Shown: in pieces, positions 27,731 to 37,811 of the stretch
How positions within the stretch are numbered: the first letter of the stretch is position 1
Layout: the number at the start of each line of letters is the position of its first letter
NCBI GenBank assembly: GCA_020248905.1
Contig: JADCGR010000031.1
Span: 1-64,000 of the forward strand
Origin: Curvibacter sp.
GTDB lineage: Bacteria; Pseudomonadota; Gammaproteobacteria; Burkholderiales; Burkholderiaceae_C
Direction: 5' to 3'
Length of the DNA stretch: 64,000 nt
Position numbers and translations under genes: made by a program
The notes under the pieces: model-generated
The model's input: only the letters and a program-made list of their open reading frames with translations
Database searches by the model: none
Told to the model about the DNA's origin: nothing

Positions 27731-28396
27731 TCAGGGATTCCAGCGTAGGAAGTTGCGGTAAAGCTCAAGGCCGTGGGCAGCACTTTTCTCTGGGTGAAAC
27801 TGTGTGGCAAAAATATTATCGCGTGTCAGCGCCGCTGTGAAGCGGACCCCGTAATCCGTCTCTCCAGCGCTGTGGCGCGTATCGGACGGTCGGGCGTAGA
27901 AGCTGTGCACGAAATAAAAGTAACTGCCATCGGGCACGCCCGCCCAGACCGGATGCGGGCCAGCAGCACCATGCGCTATCTGGCGCACGCGGTTCCAGCC
28001 CATCTGCGGCACCTTGTAGCGACTGCCGTCAGGCTGGGTACGACCCGCGAGATCGAACTTGATCACCTGCCCCGGAATGAGCCCCAGGCCCAGCGTATCG
28101 CCCTCGGCGCTGTGGTCCAGCATCATCTGCATGCCCACGCAGACGCCGAACAGCGGTTTGCTGGCGGCAGCCTCCCGCACGGCGTCCTGCATGCCGGAAT
28201 CACGCAGCTCGCGCATGCAGTCGGGCATGGCTCCCTGGCCTGGAAGGACCACACGTGCCGCCGCACGCACTTCTTCAGGGCGCTGCGTGATGATCACATG
28301 CCAGCCGCTGCCGGCAGCGGCAGCCTGCACGGCCTGCGAGACGGAGCGTAGATTGCCCATGCCGTAATCAACGACGGCCACGACCCGCTCGCTCAT
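27731..28396 (-). CDS. hisH: Imidazole glycerol phosphate synthase, glutaminase subunit
   Basis: A class I glutamine amidotransferase of 221 residues giving ammonia to HisF. The nucleophile is Cys86 in GVCVGMQ, and the His-Glu pair is in FHPEKS near the C-terminus. YGMGNLRSV is the conserved N-terminal block. The CTGGAG sequence precedes the ATG. It is separated from hisB by 94 bases that contain a REP-like palindrome. Confidence 0.97.
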   Translation of the reverse strand: MSERVVAVVDYGMGNLRSVSQAVQAAAAGSGWHVIITQRPEEVRAAARVVLPGQGAMPDCMRELRDSGMQDAVREAAASKPLFGVCVGMQMMLDHSAEGDTLGLGLIPGQVIKFDLAGRTQPDGSRYKVPQMGWNRVRQIAHGAAGPHPVWAGVPDGSYFYFVHSFYARPSDTRHSAGETDYGVRFTAALTRDNIFATQFHPEKSAAHGLELYRNFLRWNP

Positions 28397-28423
28397 CGAA
28401 ACAACTCCAGGACCACCGCAAAA

Positions 28424-28490
28424 CCGGCTTTGCCGGGCTGCTGGCGGCGCCCCCTGGAGGGGGAGGCGCCGCAGGCGCTTCGGGGGGAAG
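28424..28490. repeat. REP-like palindromic element between hisB and hisH
   Basis: A small hairpin CCGGC-TTT-GCCGG (28424-28436) is followed by a larger one: GCGGCGCC (28444-28451) pairs with GGCGCCGC (28465-28472), and CCCCCT/AGGGGG repeats lie inside the loop. A G-run (28482-28487) follows. Such GC-rich palindromes with a 3' GGCGCTTCGGGGGG tail are, as I remember, scattered in intergenic regions of Comamonadaceae. It could modulate the transcript inside the his run. Confidence 0.65.
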
Positions 28491-29087
28491 TCATAGACTG
28501 CCCTTGGTCGAAGGGATCACCCCTACCGAGCGCGGATCGATCTCCAGCGCGGCGCGCAGCGCGCGGCCGAAGGCCTTGAACACGGTCTCGGCCTGATGGT
28601 GCGCGTTCTCGCCCTTGAGGTTGTCGATGTGCAAGGTGACGAAAGCGTGGTTCACGAAACCCTGGAAGAACTCGTACGCGAGCTGGCTGTCAAAAGTGCC
28701 GATCATGCCGCTCTTGAAGGGCACGTGCATGTCCAGCCCCGGGCGGCCGGAGAAGTCGATCACCACGCGCGACAGGGCCTCGTCCAGCGGCACATAGGCG
28801 TGGCCGTAACGACGGATGCCCTTCTTGTCGCCCACCGCAGTGGCAACAGCCTGACCCAGTGTTATGCCAACGTCTTCCACGGTGTGGTGGCCGTCGATGT
28901 GCAGGTCGCCTTTCGCCTCGATGTCCAGATCGATCAAGCCGTGGCGGGCAATCTGGTCCAGCATGTGGTCAAAGAAACCGATGCCGGTGGATAGCTTGGA
29001 CTTGCCCGTCCCGTCCAGATTGACCTTGATGACGATCTGGGTCTCGGCTGTATTGCGGGCCACTTCGGCCGTGCGTGCGGTGCTCAT
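28491..29087 (-). CDS. hisB: Imidazoleglycerol-phosphate dehydratase
   Basis: A monofunctional dehydratase of 198 residues; the histidinol-phosphate phosphatase half found in E. coli HisB is absent, so that activity must be encoded elsewhere. Metal-binding repeats [11 protein letters not shown] and the later [21 protein letters not shown] are intact, as is [13 protein letters not shown]. Its start overlaps the hisC stop by ATGA. Confidence 0.97.
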   Translation of the reverse strand: MSTARTAEVARNTAETQIVIKVNLDGTGKSKLSTGIGFFDHMLDQIARHGLIDLDIEAKGDLHIDGHHTVEDVGITLGQAVATAVGDKKGIRRYGHAYVPLDEALSRVVIDFSGRPGLDMHVPFKSGMIGTFDSQLAYEFFQGFVNHAFVTLHIDNLKGENAHHQAETVFKAFGRALRAALEIDPRSVGVIPSTKGSL

Positions 29088-30181
29088 AGCGATTCTTTCA
29101 GTGCGTTCAGCATCAACCGGTTTTCGTGCGGGGTGCCCACGGTCAGGCGCAGACAGCTGGCCAGCAGGGGATGCAACTTGGACACATTCTTGACCAGGAC
29201 CTTGCGCGCCTTCATGCCTTCGAAGGTCTTCGCCGCATCGGGCACCCGGATCAGGATCATGTTGGCCTCGCTATCCCAGACCTTGAGTTCCGGAAAACTC
29301 TTCAGCGCTTCCAAAAGCATAGCACGCTGGGTTTTGATTTCGGAAGCCTGGCTGGCAAAAACGTCAGTGTGCTCAAGTGCAAACAGAGCACATTCGTAAT
29401 TCAGCACGCTGACGTTATAGGGCGGGCGCACCTTGTCCACCTCGGCAATCAAGCTCGCCGGGCCCATCAGGTAACCCAGCCTGACCCCAGCCAGACCGAA
29501 CTTAGACATGGTGCGCATCAACAGCACATGTCGGTGGGCCGACGGATTGGCGCGGATGCGCCCGATCCAGCTGCGCGCGGCGAAAGGCTGGTAGGCCTCG
29601 TCCATCACCACCAGACCGCCTTGCTCGCCGACCGCAGCGATGATCTTCTCGATCGCGATGTCGTTCCAGAGGTTGGCCGTGGGATTGTTCGGGTAGGCCA
29701 TGTAGGTGATCGTGGGCTTGTGCCTCGCGACGGCGTCCAGCATGGCCGTGACGTCAAGCTCGAACTCGGGCGTGAGCGGCACGCTGTGAAAGGCCAGGCC
29801 TTGCAACTGCGCGCTCACCGCATACATCACGAACCCGGGTACAGGCGCTAGAACGGAGGCACCGGGCACATCGCAGGCCATGGCCAGCAGAGAGATCAGT
29901 TCGTCGGAACCATTTCCCAGCATCAGGGCGTAACCCTGGGGCATGCCCGCATAAGCTGCCAGCGCAGCGCGGAGATCTTCGACACGGCTGTCGGGGTAGC
30001 GGTTGAGTTCCAGCTTGGCGAGGCGCTCACCCAATGCGGTTTTCAATGAAGGGGGGAGGCCATAGGGATTCTCCATGGCATCCAGCTTGACCATGCCGGC
30101 TGATGCCTGCACGGTATAGGCGGACATGTCCCGGACGTCCTGCCGGATCAGGCTCTGGAGCCTGGGGTCAAGTGCTGTCAT
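29084..30181 (-). CDS. hisC: Histidinol-phosphate aminotransferase
   Basis: A class I/II PLP aminotransferase of 365 residues converting imidazole acetol phosphate to histidinol phosphate. [37 protein letters not shown] and the PLP-lysine region [16 protein letters not shown] are in order. The start MTALDPRLQ at 30179-30181 overlaps the hisD stop (ATGA); the much longer open frame upstream lies inside hisD in another frame and is not real. Stop overlaps hisB. Confidence 0.96.
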   Translation of the reverse strand: MTALDPRLQSLIRQDVRDMSAYTVQASAGMVKLDAMENPYGLPPSLKTALGERLAKLELNRYPDSRVEDLRAALAAYAGMPQGYALMLGNGSDELISLLAMACDVPGASVLAPVPGFVMYAVSAQLQGLAFHSVPLTPEFELDVTAMLDAVARHKPTITYMAYPNNPTANLWNDIAIEKIIAAVGEQGGLVVMDEAYQPFAARSWIGRIRANPSAHRHVLLMRTMSKFGLAGVRLGYLMGPASLIAEVDKVRPPYNVSVLNYECALFALEHTDVFASQASEIKTQRAMLLEALKSFPELKVWDSEANMILIRVPDAAKTFEGMKARKVLVKNVSKLHPLLASCLRLTVGTPHENRLMLNALKESL

Positions 30182-31554
30182 GGCTGAGTATCTTTCAGGC
30201 GCATCTCGGCGGCGCGTGCATGCGCCTGAAGGCCCTCGCCATGGGCAAGCACGGAGGCGATCCGCCCCAGCGTCTTCGCACCGTCCTCGCTGACCTCGAT
30301 CAGGCTGCTGCGCTTTTGGAAGTCGTAAACGCCCAACGGCGACGAGAAGCGGGCTGTGCCCGAGGTGGGGAGCACGTGATTGGGGCCGGCGCAATAGTCG
30401 CCCAGCGACTCGCTGGTGTAGGCACCCAGGAAGATGGCGCCGGCGTGCTTGAGCAGGGGCTCCCAACGATGCGGGTTACGGCTCGATACCTCTAGGTGCT
30501 CGGGCGCAATGCGGTTGCTGATGGCGCACGCCTCTTCCATGCTGCGGGTATGGATCAGCGCGCCACGCCCCGTGAGGCTCCTGGCGATGATTTTTGCGCG
30601 GGGCATCTGCGGCAAAAGGCGTTCGATTTCACGCTGAACGGTGTCAAGGTAGGCTGCGTCCGAGCACAGCAGAATGCTCTGCGCCAGTTCATCGTGCTCG
30701 GCCTGGCTGAAAAGGTCCATGGCCACCCAGTCCGCGGGCGTGCTGCCATCGGCCAGCACCAGAATCTCGCTCGGGCCGGCGATCATGTCGATACCCACCT
30801 TGCCGAACACGTGCTTCTTGGCACTGGCCACATAGGCATTCCCCGGGCCCGTGATCTTGTCCACGCCAGGCACGGTGGCTGTGCCGTAAGCCAGAGCCGC
30901 TACGGCTTGCGCACCGCCAATGGTAAATGCCCGAGTCACGCCGGCCACGTAAGCAGCAGCGAGTACAAGTTCATTGCGTTCCCCACGCGTGGACGTGGCC
31001 GCACCGCTGCCGCCGGTAGCCACGCTGCCACGGACAGGTGTCGGCACAACCATGATGATCTCGGAAACACCAGCCACATGTGCGGGCACCGCGTTCATGA
31101 TGAGGCTGGAAGGATAGGCCGCCTTGCCGCCAGGCACGTAGATGCCTACCCGGTCCAGGGGCATGACCTTCTGGCCCAGCAAGGTGCCTTCGGCGTCACG
31201 GTAGCTCCAACTCTCACCGGAAGCCTTCTTTTGCGCTTCGTGGTAGCTACGCACACGCTGAGCGGCGGCCAGCAAGGCCTCGCGCTGCGCGCCGGGCACG
31301 CCCTCAAACGCGGCCTTGAAGTCGTATTGCGTCAGCTCCAGCTCGGCCATGGAAGCCGCCTGAAGGCCGTCGAAGCGCGCGGTGTACTCCAGCACCGCCG
31401 CGTCGCCACGTTGCTGCACATCGGCAATGATCTCGGAAACGCGCCGCTCGATGGCGGCATCGGTCTCACCCGACCAGTGCAGACGCTCCTTGAAGCGCTG
31501 CTCGAAATCGGCCTGGGTCGTGGACAGTCGCAGCGGCTTCGCCTTCAAGCTCAT
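30178..31554 (-). CDS. hisD: Histidinol dehydrogenase
   Basis: A zinc enzyme of 458 residues performing the two oxidations to histidine. [55 protein letters not shown] and the C-terminal GPNHVLPT carry the conserved zinc, NAD and catalytic His residues. An extra Gly/Ala/Ser/Thr-rich stretch occurs at about residues 174-190 (around 30985-31035) between VVPTP and GERNELVL, where homologues I remember have only one or two residues; it adds 16-17 residues without disturbing the frame or flanking motifs. Start overlaps hisG stop, stop overlaps hisC start. Confidence 0.97.
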   Translation of the reverse strand: MSLKAKPLRLSTTQADFEQRFKERLHWSGETDAAIERRVSEIIADVQQRGDAAVLEYTARFDGLQAASMAELELTQYDFKAAFEGVPGAQREALLAAAQRVRSYHEAQKKASGESWSYRDAEGTLLGQKVMPLDRVGIYVPGGKAAYPSSLIMNAVPAHVAGVSEIIMVVPTPVRGSVATGGSGAATSTRGERNELVLAAAYVAGVTRAFTIGGAQAVAALAYGTATVPGVDKITGPGNAYVASAKKHVFGKVGIDMIAGPSEILVLADGSTPADWVAMDLFSQAEHDELAQSILLCSDAAYLDTVQREIERLLPQMPRAKIIARSLTGRGALIHTRSMEEACAISNRIAPEHLEVSSRNPHRWEPLLKHAGAIFLGAYTSESLGDYCAGPNHVLPTSGTARFSSPLGVYDFQKRSSLIEVSEDGAKTLGRIASVLAHGEGLQAHARAAEMRLKDTQP

Positions 31555-32195
31555 GCCGTGGCCTCCAGGGCTTTGCCGAAGGCCTCGATGATCTGGCGTA
31601 TCGGCTCGCGCTTGAGCTTGATCGCGGCCTGGTTCACCACGAGGCGCGAGGAGATGTCCATGATGCGCTCGACCTCGACGAGGTGGTTGGCCTTGAGGGT
31701 GTTGCCAGTGGACACCAGGTCCACGATGGCATCGGCCAGGCCGGTCAACGGGGCCAGCTCCATGCTGCCGTAGAGCTTGATGAGGTCCACATGCACACCC
31801 TTGGCGGCGAAGAAGTCGCGCGCGATCGCCACATACTTGGTCGCCACGCGCAGGCGCGCGCCCTGGCGCACAGCAGCGGCGTAGTCAAAGCCCTCGCGCA
31901 CGGCCACGCTCACGCGGCACCTGGCGATACGCAGGTCCAGCGGCTGGTACAGGCCATCGTTGCCGTGCTCGATCAGGGTATCCAGGCCCGTGATGCCCAG
32001 ATCGGCTCCACCGTATTGCACGTAGGTGGGTACGTCGGTCGCGCGCACCAGCACCACGCGCACGTCTTGCTGGTTGGTGGCCAGGATGAGCTTGCGGGTC
32101 CTCTCGGGGTCGTCCAGCACATCAATGCCGGCCCCCCGGAGCAGGGGCAGGGTCTCGTCGAAGATGCGGCCTTTGGAAAGGGCGAGAGTGATCAT
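31551..32195 (-). CDS. hisG: ATP phosphoribosyltransferase, short form
   Basis: The first and feedback-regulated step of histidine synthesis, 214 residues. The short-form enzyme lacks the C-terminal regulatory domain and works with HisZ, a histidyl-tRNA synthetase paralogue; no hisZ is in this window. [13 protein letters not shown] and the PRPP loop [17 protein letters not shown] are clear. It is the first gene of the his run and starts 106 bases after the murA stop, behind a terminator. I see no his leader peptide. Confidence 0.97.
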   Translation of the reverse strand: MITLALSKGRIFDETLPLLRGAGIDVLDDPERTRKLILATNQQDVRVVLVRATDVPTYVQYGGADLGITGLDTLIEHGNDGLYQPLDLRIARCRVSVAVREGFDYAAAVRQGARLRVATKYVAIARDFFAAKGVHVDLIKLYGSMELAPLTGLADAIVDLVSTGNTLKANHLVEVERIMDISSRLVVNQAAIKLKREPIRQIIEAFGKALEATA

Positions 32196-32255
32196 GGCGG
32201 GGCTTTCAGGGCATTAATTTTCTCATGCTGGACCGCTTGGCCCAGCTCAGGCCAA

Positions 32256-32292
32256 GCAAAAGCCCCGCGACGGACACCGCACGACGCGGGCT
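32256..32292 (-). terminator. Terminator of the murA operon
   Basis: On the minus strand AGCCCGCG (32292-32285) pairs with CGCGGGGCT (about 32269-32261, one bulge) and is followed by TTTTG (32260-32256). A second perfect hairpin CTTGGCC/GGCCAAG (32236-32242 with 32250-32256) follows at once, before hisG. The arrangement separates murA transcription from the his run. Confidence 0.7.
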
Positions 32293-32301
32293 GGCCGGTC
32301 T

Positions 32302-33567
<1,266 letters not shown>

Positions 33568-33573
33568 TGGTCT

Positions 33574-33816
33574 CTATTTCGCTTGCGCCGCCCATTCGGC
33601 CGGCGTGTAGGTTTTCATGGAAAGGGCGTGCACCTCGTCTGTGTGCATCTTGCGGCCCAGGGTGGCATAAACGCGCTGATGGCGCTGGATCGCTCGCTGG
33701 CCTTCGAAATCCGCAGAGACGATGGTCGCGTACCAGTGCCGGCCGTCACCGGTAAGTTCAATGTGCTCGCAGCGCAGACCCGCGGCGATGATGGATTGCA
33801 GTTCCTGGGCAGTCAT
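33574..33816 (-). CDS. ibaG: BolA family protein IbaG
   Basis: An 80-residue BolA-like protein. GDGRHWYATIVSADFEGQRAIQRHQRVYATLGRKM holds the conserved BolA helix-turn-helix-like core (shown by key blocks GDGRHW, RHQRVYATLG) and a histidine pair used with monothiol glutaredoxins to bind an iron-sulfur cluster. Its place just before murA identifies the IbaG/YrbA branch rather than BolA itself. It is preceded by an ABC exporter with a three-base gap. Confidence 0.9.
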   Translation of the reverse strand: MTAQELQSIIAAGLRCEHIELTGDGRHWYATIVSADFEGQRAIQRHQRVYATLGRKMHTDEVHALSMKTYTPAEWAAQAK

Positions 33817-33819
33817 GCA

Positions 33820-34575
33820 TCAGCCTCTTATCTTGTAGCCCACACGCAGCAGGTTGACGGCCAGCCCCCCGACCAACGTCAGCGCGGTGCAGACGATGCT
33901 CAGGCTCAGCCACGGCGAGACGTCGCTAACGCCGAAGAAACCATAACGGAAGCCGTCAATCATGTAGAAGAAGGGGTTGAGATGGCTCACACCCTGCCAG
34001 AAGGACGGCAGCGAGTGGATGGAATAGAACACGCCGCTGAGGAACGTCATGGGCATGATGAGGAAGTTCTGGAAGGCGGCAAGCTGGTCAAACTTTTCGG
34101 CCCAGAGTCCGGCGATAAGTCCCAGCGTTCCCAGCAGCGCAGCACCGAGGATGGCAAACATAAGCACCCACAGGGGGGATACCACGGTCAGTTCCGTGAA
34201 CCAGACGGTGACCAGCAGCACACCCGAGCCAACCACCAGGCCGCGCAGCACCGAGGAACCGACATAGGCGCAAAACCAGGCCCAGTGCGAGAGAGGCGTG
34301 AGGAGCAGGAAGACCAAGTTGCCCATGATCTTGCTCTGGATGAGCGAAGACGAGCTATTGGCAAACGCGTTCTGCAGCACACTCATCATCACCAGCCCGG
34401 GAATCAGGAACGCGGTGTAGCTGATGCGGTCGTAGACCTTGACGTGGTCTTCGAGCACATGGCCGAAAATCAACAGGTAAAGGACCGCCGTCAGGACGGG
34501 CGCGGCGATGGTCTGGAAACTAACCTTCCAGAAACGCAGCACCTCCTTGTAGAGCAGGGTCTGCCAGCCGCTCAT
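33820..34575 (-). CDS. ABC-2 type transporter permease (YadH-like)
   Basis: A permease of 251 residues with six hydrophobic segments of the ABC-2 family. The signature region LSGVFYSIHSLPSFWQGVSHLNPFFYMIDGFRYGFFG is typical of YadH/NodJ-like permeases (key blocks SGVFY, NPFFYMIDG). The substrate is not known. Its ATG overlaps the stop of the ATPase gene by four bases, so the two form one exporter. In Burkholderiales this pair sits between mla genes and ibaG-murA. Confidence 0.9.
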   Translation of the reverse strand: MSGWQTLLYKEVLRFWKVSFQTIAAPVLTAVLYLLIFGHVLEDHVKVYDRISYTAFLIPGLVMMSVLQNAFANSSSSLIQSKIMGNLVFLLLTPLSHWAWFCAYVGSSVLRGLVVGSGVLLVTVWFTELTVVSPLWVLMFAILGAALLGTLGLIAGLWAEKFDQLAAFQNFLIMPMTFLSGVFYSIHSLPSFWQGVSHLNPFFYMIDGFRYGFFGVSDVSPWLSLSIVCTALTLVGGLAVNLLRVGYKIRG

Positions 34576-35489
34576 CGCTGCGCTCCCATCACGTCGAGGA
34601 AGACGTCTTCGAGATCAGCCTTGGTGATCTCGACATCGTCCACTTTTACCCCCGACTCACGCACCGACGCCAGATAACGCTCAATCTCACTTGCATCGTG
34701 TGCGGGGAACTGCACCACACGCCCGGTCACGCGCGCCCGCGCTAGGAGATGGGCCGGCAATTCGCCCTCGACCTTTAGCCGCAGCACATGGCTGGAGGCA
34801 GCCTTGAGCAGTTCGCTGGTCCGCTCCAGGGCTACGACCTTGCCACTCTTGAGCATCGCGATCCGCCCGCACAAGGCTTCGGCCTCTTCGAGGTAATGTG
34901 TCGTCAATAGAACCGTGTGGCCCTGCTTGTTGAGCCGGGAGACAAAAGCCCAAAGGGTCTGACGCAATTCGACGTCAACCCCGGCGGTCGGTTCGTCCAG
35001 CACGATGACCGGCGGCTTGTGCACAAGGGCCTGGGCCACCAGCACGCGTCGCTTCATGCCGCCGGAGAGCTGGCGCATGTTGGCGCTGGCCTTGTCCGTC
35101 AGCCCCAGGCTCTCCAGCAGCTCGTCAATCCAGGCATCGTTGTTCTTCACGCCGAAGTAGCCGGACTGTATGCGCAAGGTCTCGCGCACATTGAAGAAAG
35201 GGTCGAACACCAGCTCCTGCGGCACCACGCCGAGCTTGCGGCGCGCAAGGGCGTAGTCGGCCTGCACGTCGTACCCCAGAACGGATACCCGGCCGCTGCT
35301 CGCACGCACCAGACCGGCCAGGATGCTGATCAGAGTGGTCTTGCCTGCGCCGTTGGGACCGAGCAGGCCGAAGAACTCGCCTTCCTCAATGTCCAGGCTG
35401 ACATCATCCAAAGCGGCGAAAGTAGTGCCGCGGGGACCACGGGCCAAGGGATATCGCCGGCAAACGGACTTGAAGGAGATGGCGGACAT
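34572..35489 (-). CDS. ABC transporter ATP-binding protein (YadG-like)
   Basis: The ATPase partner of the preceding exporter, 305 residues. Walker A is GPNGAGKTT, signature is LSGGMKRR, Walker B is VIVLDEPTAGVD and the switch histidine is in LTTHYLEEAE. A C-terminal domain of about 70 residues follows, as in YadG and related drug or polysaccharide exporters. Substrate unknown. It lies 46 bases after mlaB on the same strand. Confidence 0.92.
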   Translation of the reverse strand: MSAISFKSVCRRYPLARGPRGTTFAALDDVSLDIEEGEFFGLLGPNGAGKTTLISILAGLVRASSGRVSVLGYDVQADYALARRKLGVVPQELVFDPFFNVRETLRIQSGYFGVKNNDAWIDELLESLGLTDKASANMRQLSGGMKRRVLVAQALVHKPPVIVLDEPTAGVDVELRQTLWAFVSRLNKQGHTVLLTTHYLEEAEALCGRIAMLKSGKVVALERTSELLKAASSHVLRLKVEGELPAHLLARARVTGRVVQFPAHDASEIERYLASVRESGVKVDDVEITKADLEDVFLDVMGAQR

Positions 35490-35535
35490 GGCAGGCCGCC
35501 ATTTTAGCGGCGCCCCGACGGCAAGCCGGAGGCGA

Positions 35536-35805
35536 TCAGCCGGGGAGCAGGAGATCGGCGACGCCGTAGACGCGTGCCAGATCGAGCAGGCGAGGCGTCA
35601 GTCCACGAATCTCTAAGCGCTTGTTGGCCGCCCGGCTGGCGCGACGAAACGCCAACAGAACTGCAAGGGCTGAGGAGTCGAAGACCCGCAAAGCGGCCGC
35701 ATCGACCACCACGGCCGGCCCCGCCTGGGAGGGCAGGCCCTGGACCAGCATGCGCAGGCATACCGTCGCCTGTTTGTGGGTCAGCTCGGACGGCAGGACC
35801 AGCAT
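35536..35805 (-). CDS. mlaB: STAS-domain protein MlaB
   Basis: An 89-residue STAS domain protein, the cytoplasmic partner that stabilises the MlaFE ATPase complex. VVVDAAALRVFDSSALAVLLAFRR is the STAS core with the DSSAL motif. It follows mlaC by one base and ends the mlaFEDACB operon. Identification rests on context as well as fold. Confidence 0.88.
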   Translation of the reverse strand: MLVLPSELTHKQATVCLRMLVQGLPSQAGPAVVVDAAALRVFDSSALAVLLAFRRASRAANKRLEIRGLTPRLLDLARVYGVADLLLPG

Positions 35806-35806
35806 C

Positions 35807-36457
35807 TCAGGCTTTCTTGGCGTTGGTCTTGTTACGCTCGACTAGGGAAGCGATAAGGCCATCGATGCCCTTGGCATTGACCTCCTGGGCAAACTGTGTG
35901 CGATAGGTTTCAACCAGCCACACGCCCATGACGTTCAGGTTGTAGATCCTCCAGCCGCGCCCTTCGCCAGGAGTCCTCTCCAGACGGTAATCGAGTTGCA
36001 CCGGCTCCGGGTTGCCCTTGCCGCGAACTTCCGTGCGCACGACGACCTCCTTGTCCTCGGGGGCGGCTCGCGTAGGCTTGGCCGTGACGGTCATTTCGTT
36101 GACCTGGGCCAGGGCACCCGCATACGTGCGCACCAGCAGGACCTTGTACTCCTCCTGCAGGCGCTTTTTCTGCTCGGGCGTGGCCTGCCGCCAGCTTGGG
36201 CCGACGGATGAAGCTGTCATGCGCTGAAAGTTGACGTGGGGCATGATCTTGGTGTCGACCAGTGAGATGATGCGGCTGATGTCACCCGCCTTGATCGCCG
36301 GATCGGCCTTGATGCTGTCGAGCACTTCTGTCGACAGCTTGAGGATCATGGCCTCCGCGGCATCGTCCGCCGCCTGCGCGGGAGACAGCGCGGGCAGCGA
36401 GCCAATGAAGCCGACGACGACGGCCGACAACAGACGGTGCAATGTGCGGCGGTGCAT
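35807..36457 (-). CDS. mlaC: Phospholipid-binding periplasmic protein MlaC
   Basis: The periplasmic shuttle of the Mla pathway, 216 residues with a signal peptide (cleavage near AQA-AD, residue 29). MPHVNFQRMTASSVGPSWRQATPEQKKRLQEEYK is the conserved core (key blocks PHVNF, ATPEQK); W-RIYNLNVMGVWLVETYR forms the lipid-binding end. The start is ATG 36455-36457. It carries phospholipid between MlaA at the outer membrane and MlaFEDB at the inner membrane. The 85-base gap to mlaA holds a perfect 7-bp GC-rich palindrome (36481-36495) without a T-tract. Confidence 0.95.
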   Translation of the reverse strand: MHRRTLHRLLSAVVVGFIGSLPALSPAQAADDAAEAMILKLSTEVLDSIKADPAIKAGDISRIISLVDTKIMPHVNFQRMTASSVGPSWRQATPEQKKRLQEEYKVLLVRTYAGALAQVNEMTVTAKPTRAAPEDKEVVVRTEVRGKGNPEPVQLDYRLERTPGEGRGWRIYNLNVMGVWLVETYRTQFAQEVNAKGIDGLIASLVERNKTNAKKA

Positions 36458-36542
36458 GGTGATATCACTCCTGTGGAAGCGCAGCCCGGGGCTGCACTTG
36501 ATCAACGTTACAGACTCATATCCGGTCGGCAGGCATCGCGCA

Positions 36543-37322
36543 CTATTTGGTAGGTGCCGGCTCGTTGTCCGGATTGTCCTCGATCATCGGTTCCTCCGGC
36601 GGGTTCCCATCGAATACCAGATTGCGCCGGTACTGCAGATAGGAATCACGCAAGAAAGAGTACTTGTCCAGTGCAGCCTGGTCCACCAGCTCTTCCTGCT
36701 TGAGCAGACGCGCGCGCCGGTCCACCAGTCGGGTCACGATCAGCGAGGTGCGCGTCGAGCCGGGCTCCAGATGCGTGACGAGGTCGCCGCGCCAGTCGGC
36801 AGGCAAGGCGGCCGTATCGCGCACAGTCGAAGGACCCAGCAGGGGCAAGACCAGGTAGGGGCCAGAGCCGACGCCCCAATGACCGAGCGTCTGTCCGAGG
36901 TCCTCGTTGTGCCTGGGTATCTGCATTTCACTTGCCACGTCCAGCACACCACCCAGGCCGAAAAAGCTGTTGACCCAGAAGCGCGTGAAGCTCTCGCCTG
37001 CGGCCTGGCCCTTGAGCTGCAGGATGCTGTTGACCGTCGTCCAGGCATCGCCCAGATTGCTGAAGAAATTGCTGACACCGCGACGCAGCATTTCGGGTAC
37101 CGACTCCTGATAGGCCGTGGCCACCGGCTTGAGCACGTTGCGATCCAGCACATCATTGAACTGGTAAACGCCGCGATTCCAGGGCTCCAAAGGATCTGCG
37201 GGATTCGCCTTGGGACCGGTCGCACAGCCTGCCAGCAGCACGGCGGCCAGCAGTATCGGCCCATGCGCGAAGAACCTTCGCAACACGTCAGCAAGCCCCA
37301 AAGACTGCGTCGCGAGCGTCAT
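36543..37322 (-). CDS. mlaA: Outer-membrane lipoprotein MlaA (VacJ)
   Basis: A VacJ-family lipoprotein of 259 residues. The lipobox LLAGC places the acylated Cys at 33. DPLEPWNRGVYQFND, RRGVSNFFSNLGD and QTLGHWGVGSGPYLVLPLLGPSTVRD are the family motifs (key parts PLEPWNR, GSGPYLVLP). It removes misplaced phospholipid from the outer leaflet and passes it to MlaC. In E. coli mlaA lies apart from mlaFEDCB; here it is in the operon between mlaD and mlaC, and overlaps mlaD by four bases. Confidence 0.95.
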   Translation of the reverse strand: MTLATQSLGLADVLRRFFAHGPILLAAVLLAGCATGPKANPADPLEPWNRGVYQFNDVLDRNVLKPVATAYQESVPEMLRRGVSNFFSNLGDAWTTVNSILQLKGQAAGESFTRFWVNSFFGLGGVLDVASEMQIPRHNEDLGQTLGHWGVGSGPYLVLPLLGPSTVRDTAALPADWRGDLVTHLEPGSTRTSLIVTRLVDRRARLLKQEELVDQAALDKYSFLRDSYLQYRRNLVFDGNPPEEPMIEDNPDNEPAPTK

Positions 37323-37801
37323 TTCTTTTCGGTGCCGGGCGATGCACCCTCGGCCGACTTGTTATAGATGAACTGCCCGATCAGGTTCTCGAGAACGATC
37401 GCCGACTGGGTCGTGGTGATCAGGTCGCCAGCGGCCAGGTTCTTGTCGTCAGCCCCGGCCTCGATGCCGATGTACTGGTCACCGAGCAGACCGCTCGTGA
37501 GGATCTTGACGGAGCTGTCTTTGGGAAATCGGTAGCGGCTTTCCATGGCGAGGCTCACGCGCGCCTGGAAAGTCTTGTCATCGAACGTGATGGATTCGAC
37601 ACGGCCCACGACCACGCCACTGCTCTTGACCGCCGCCTTGGGCTTGAGGCCGCCAATGTTGTCGAAACGCGCCTCGATCCGGTAAGTGGACTGGAAACTG
37701 AGGTTAAGAAGGTTGGCCGCCTGCATAGCCAGGAACAGGATGGAGGCTCCGCCAAGCAGAACAAACAGACCAACCCATACATCGTTAGTTGAGCGTTGCA
37801 C
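37319..37801 (-). CDS. mlaD: MCE-domain protein MlaD
   Basis: A 160-residue protein with one N-terminal membrane segment and one MCE domain; it forms the hexameric lipid tunnel on top of MlaE. VWVGLFVLLGGASILFLAM is the anchor, and YRIEARFDNIGGLKPKAAVKSSGVVVGRVESI is the MCE core (key blocks FDNIGGL, GVVVGRV). LGDQYIGIEAGA continues. Ten bases after mlaE. Confidence 0.96.
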   Translation of the reverse strand: MQRSTNDVWVGLFVLLGGASILFLAMQAANLLNLSFQSTYRIEARFDNIGGLKPKAAVKSSGVVVGRVESITFDDKTFQARVSLAMESRYRFPKDSSVKILTSGLLGDQYIGIEAGADDKNLAAGDLITTTQSAIVLENLIGQFIYNKSAEGASPGTEKK

Positions 37802-37811
37802 CTCAATCTCC

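Noticed and set aside
30496-31773. A 425-codon plus-strand open frame
   Set aside because: Antisense to hisD and the end of hisG; no motif or upstream signals.
32196-32301. A histidine attenuator before hisG
   Set aside because: No short frame with consecutive His codons; the hairpins are explained by murA termination.
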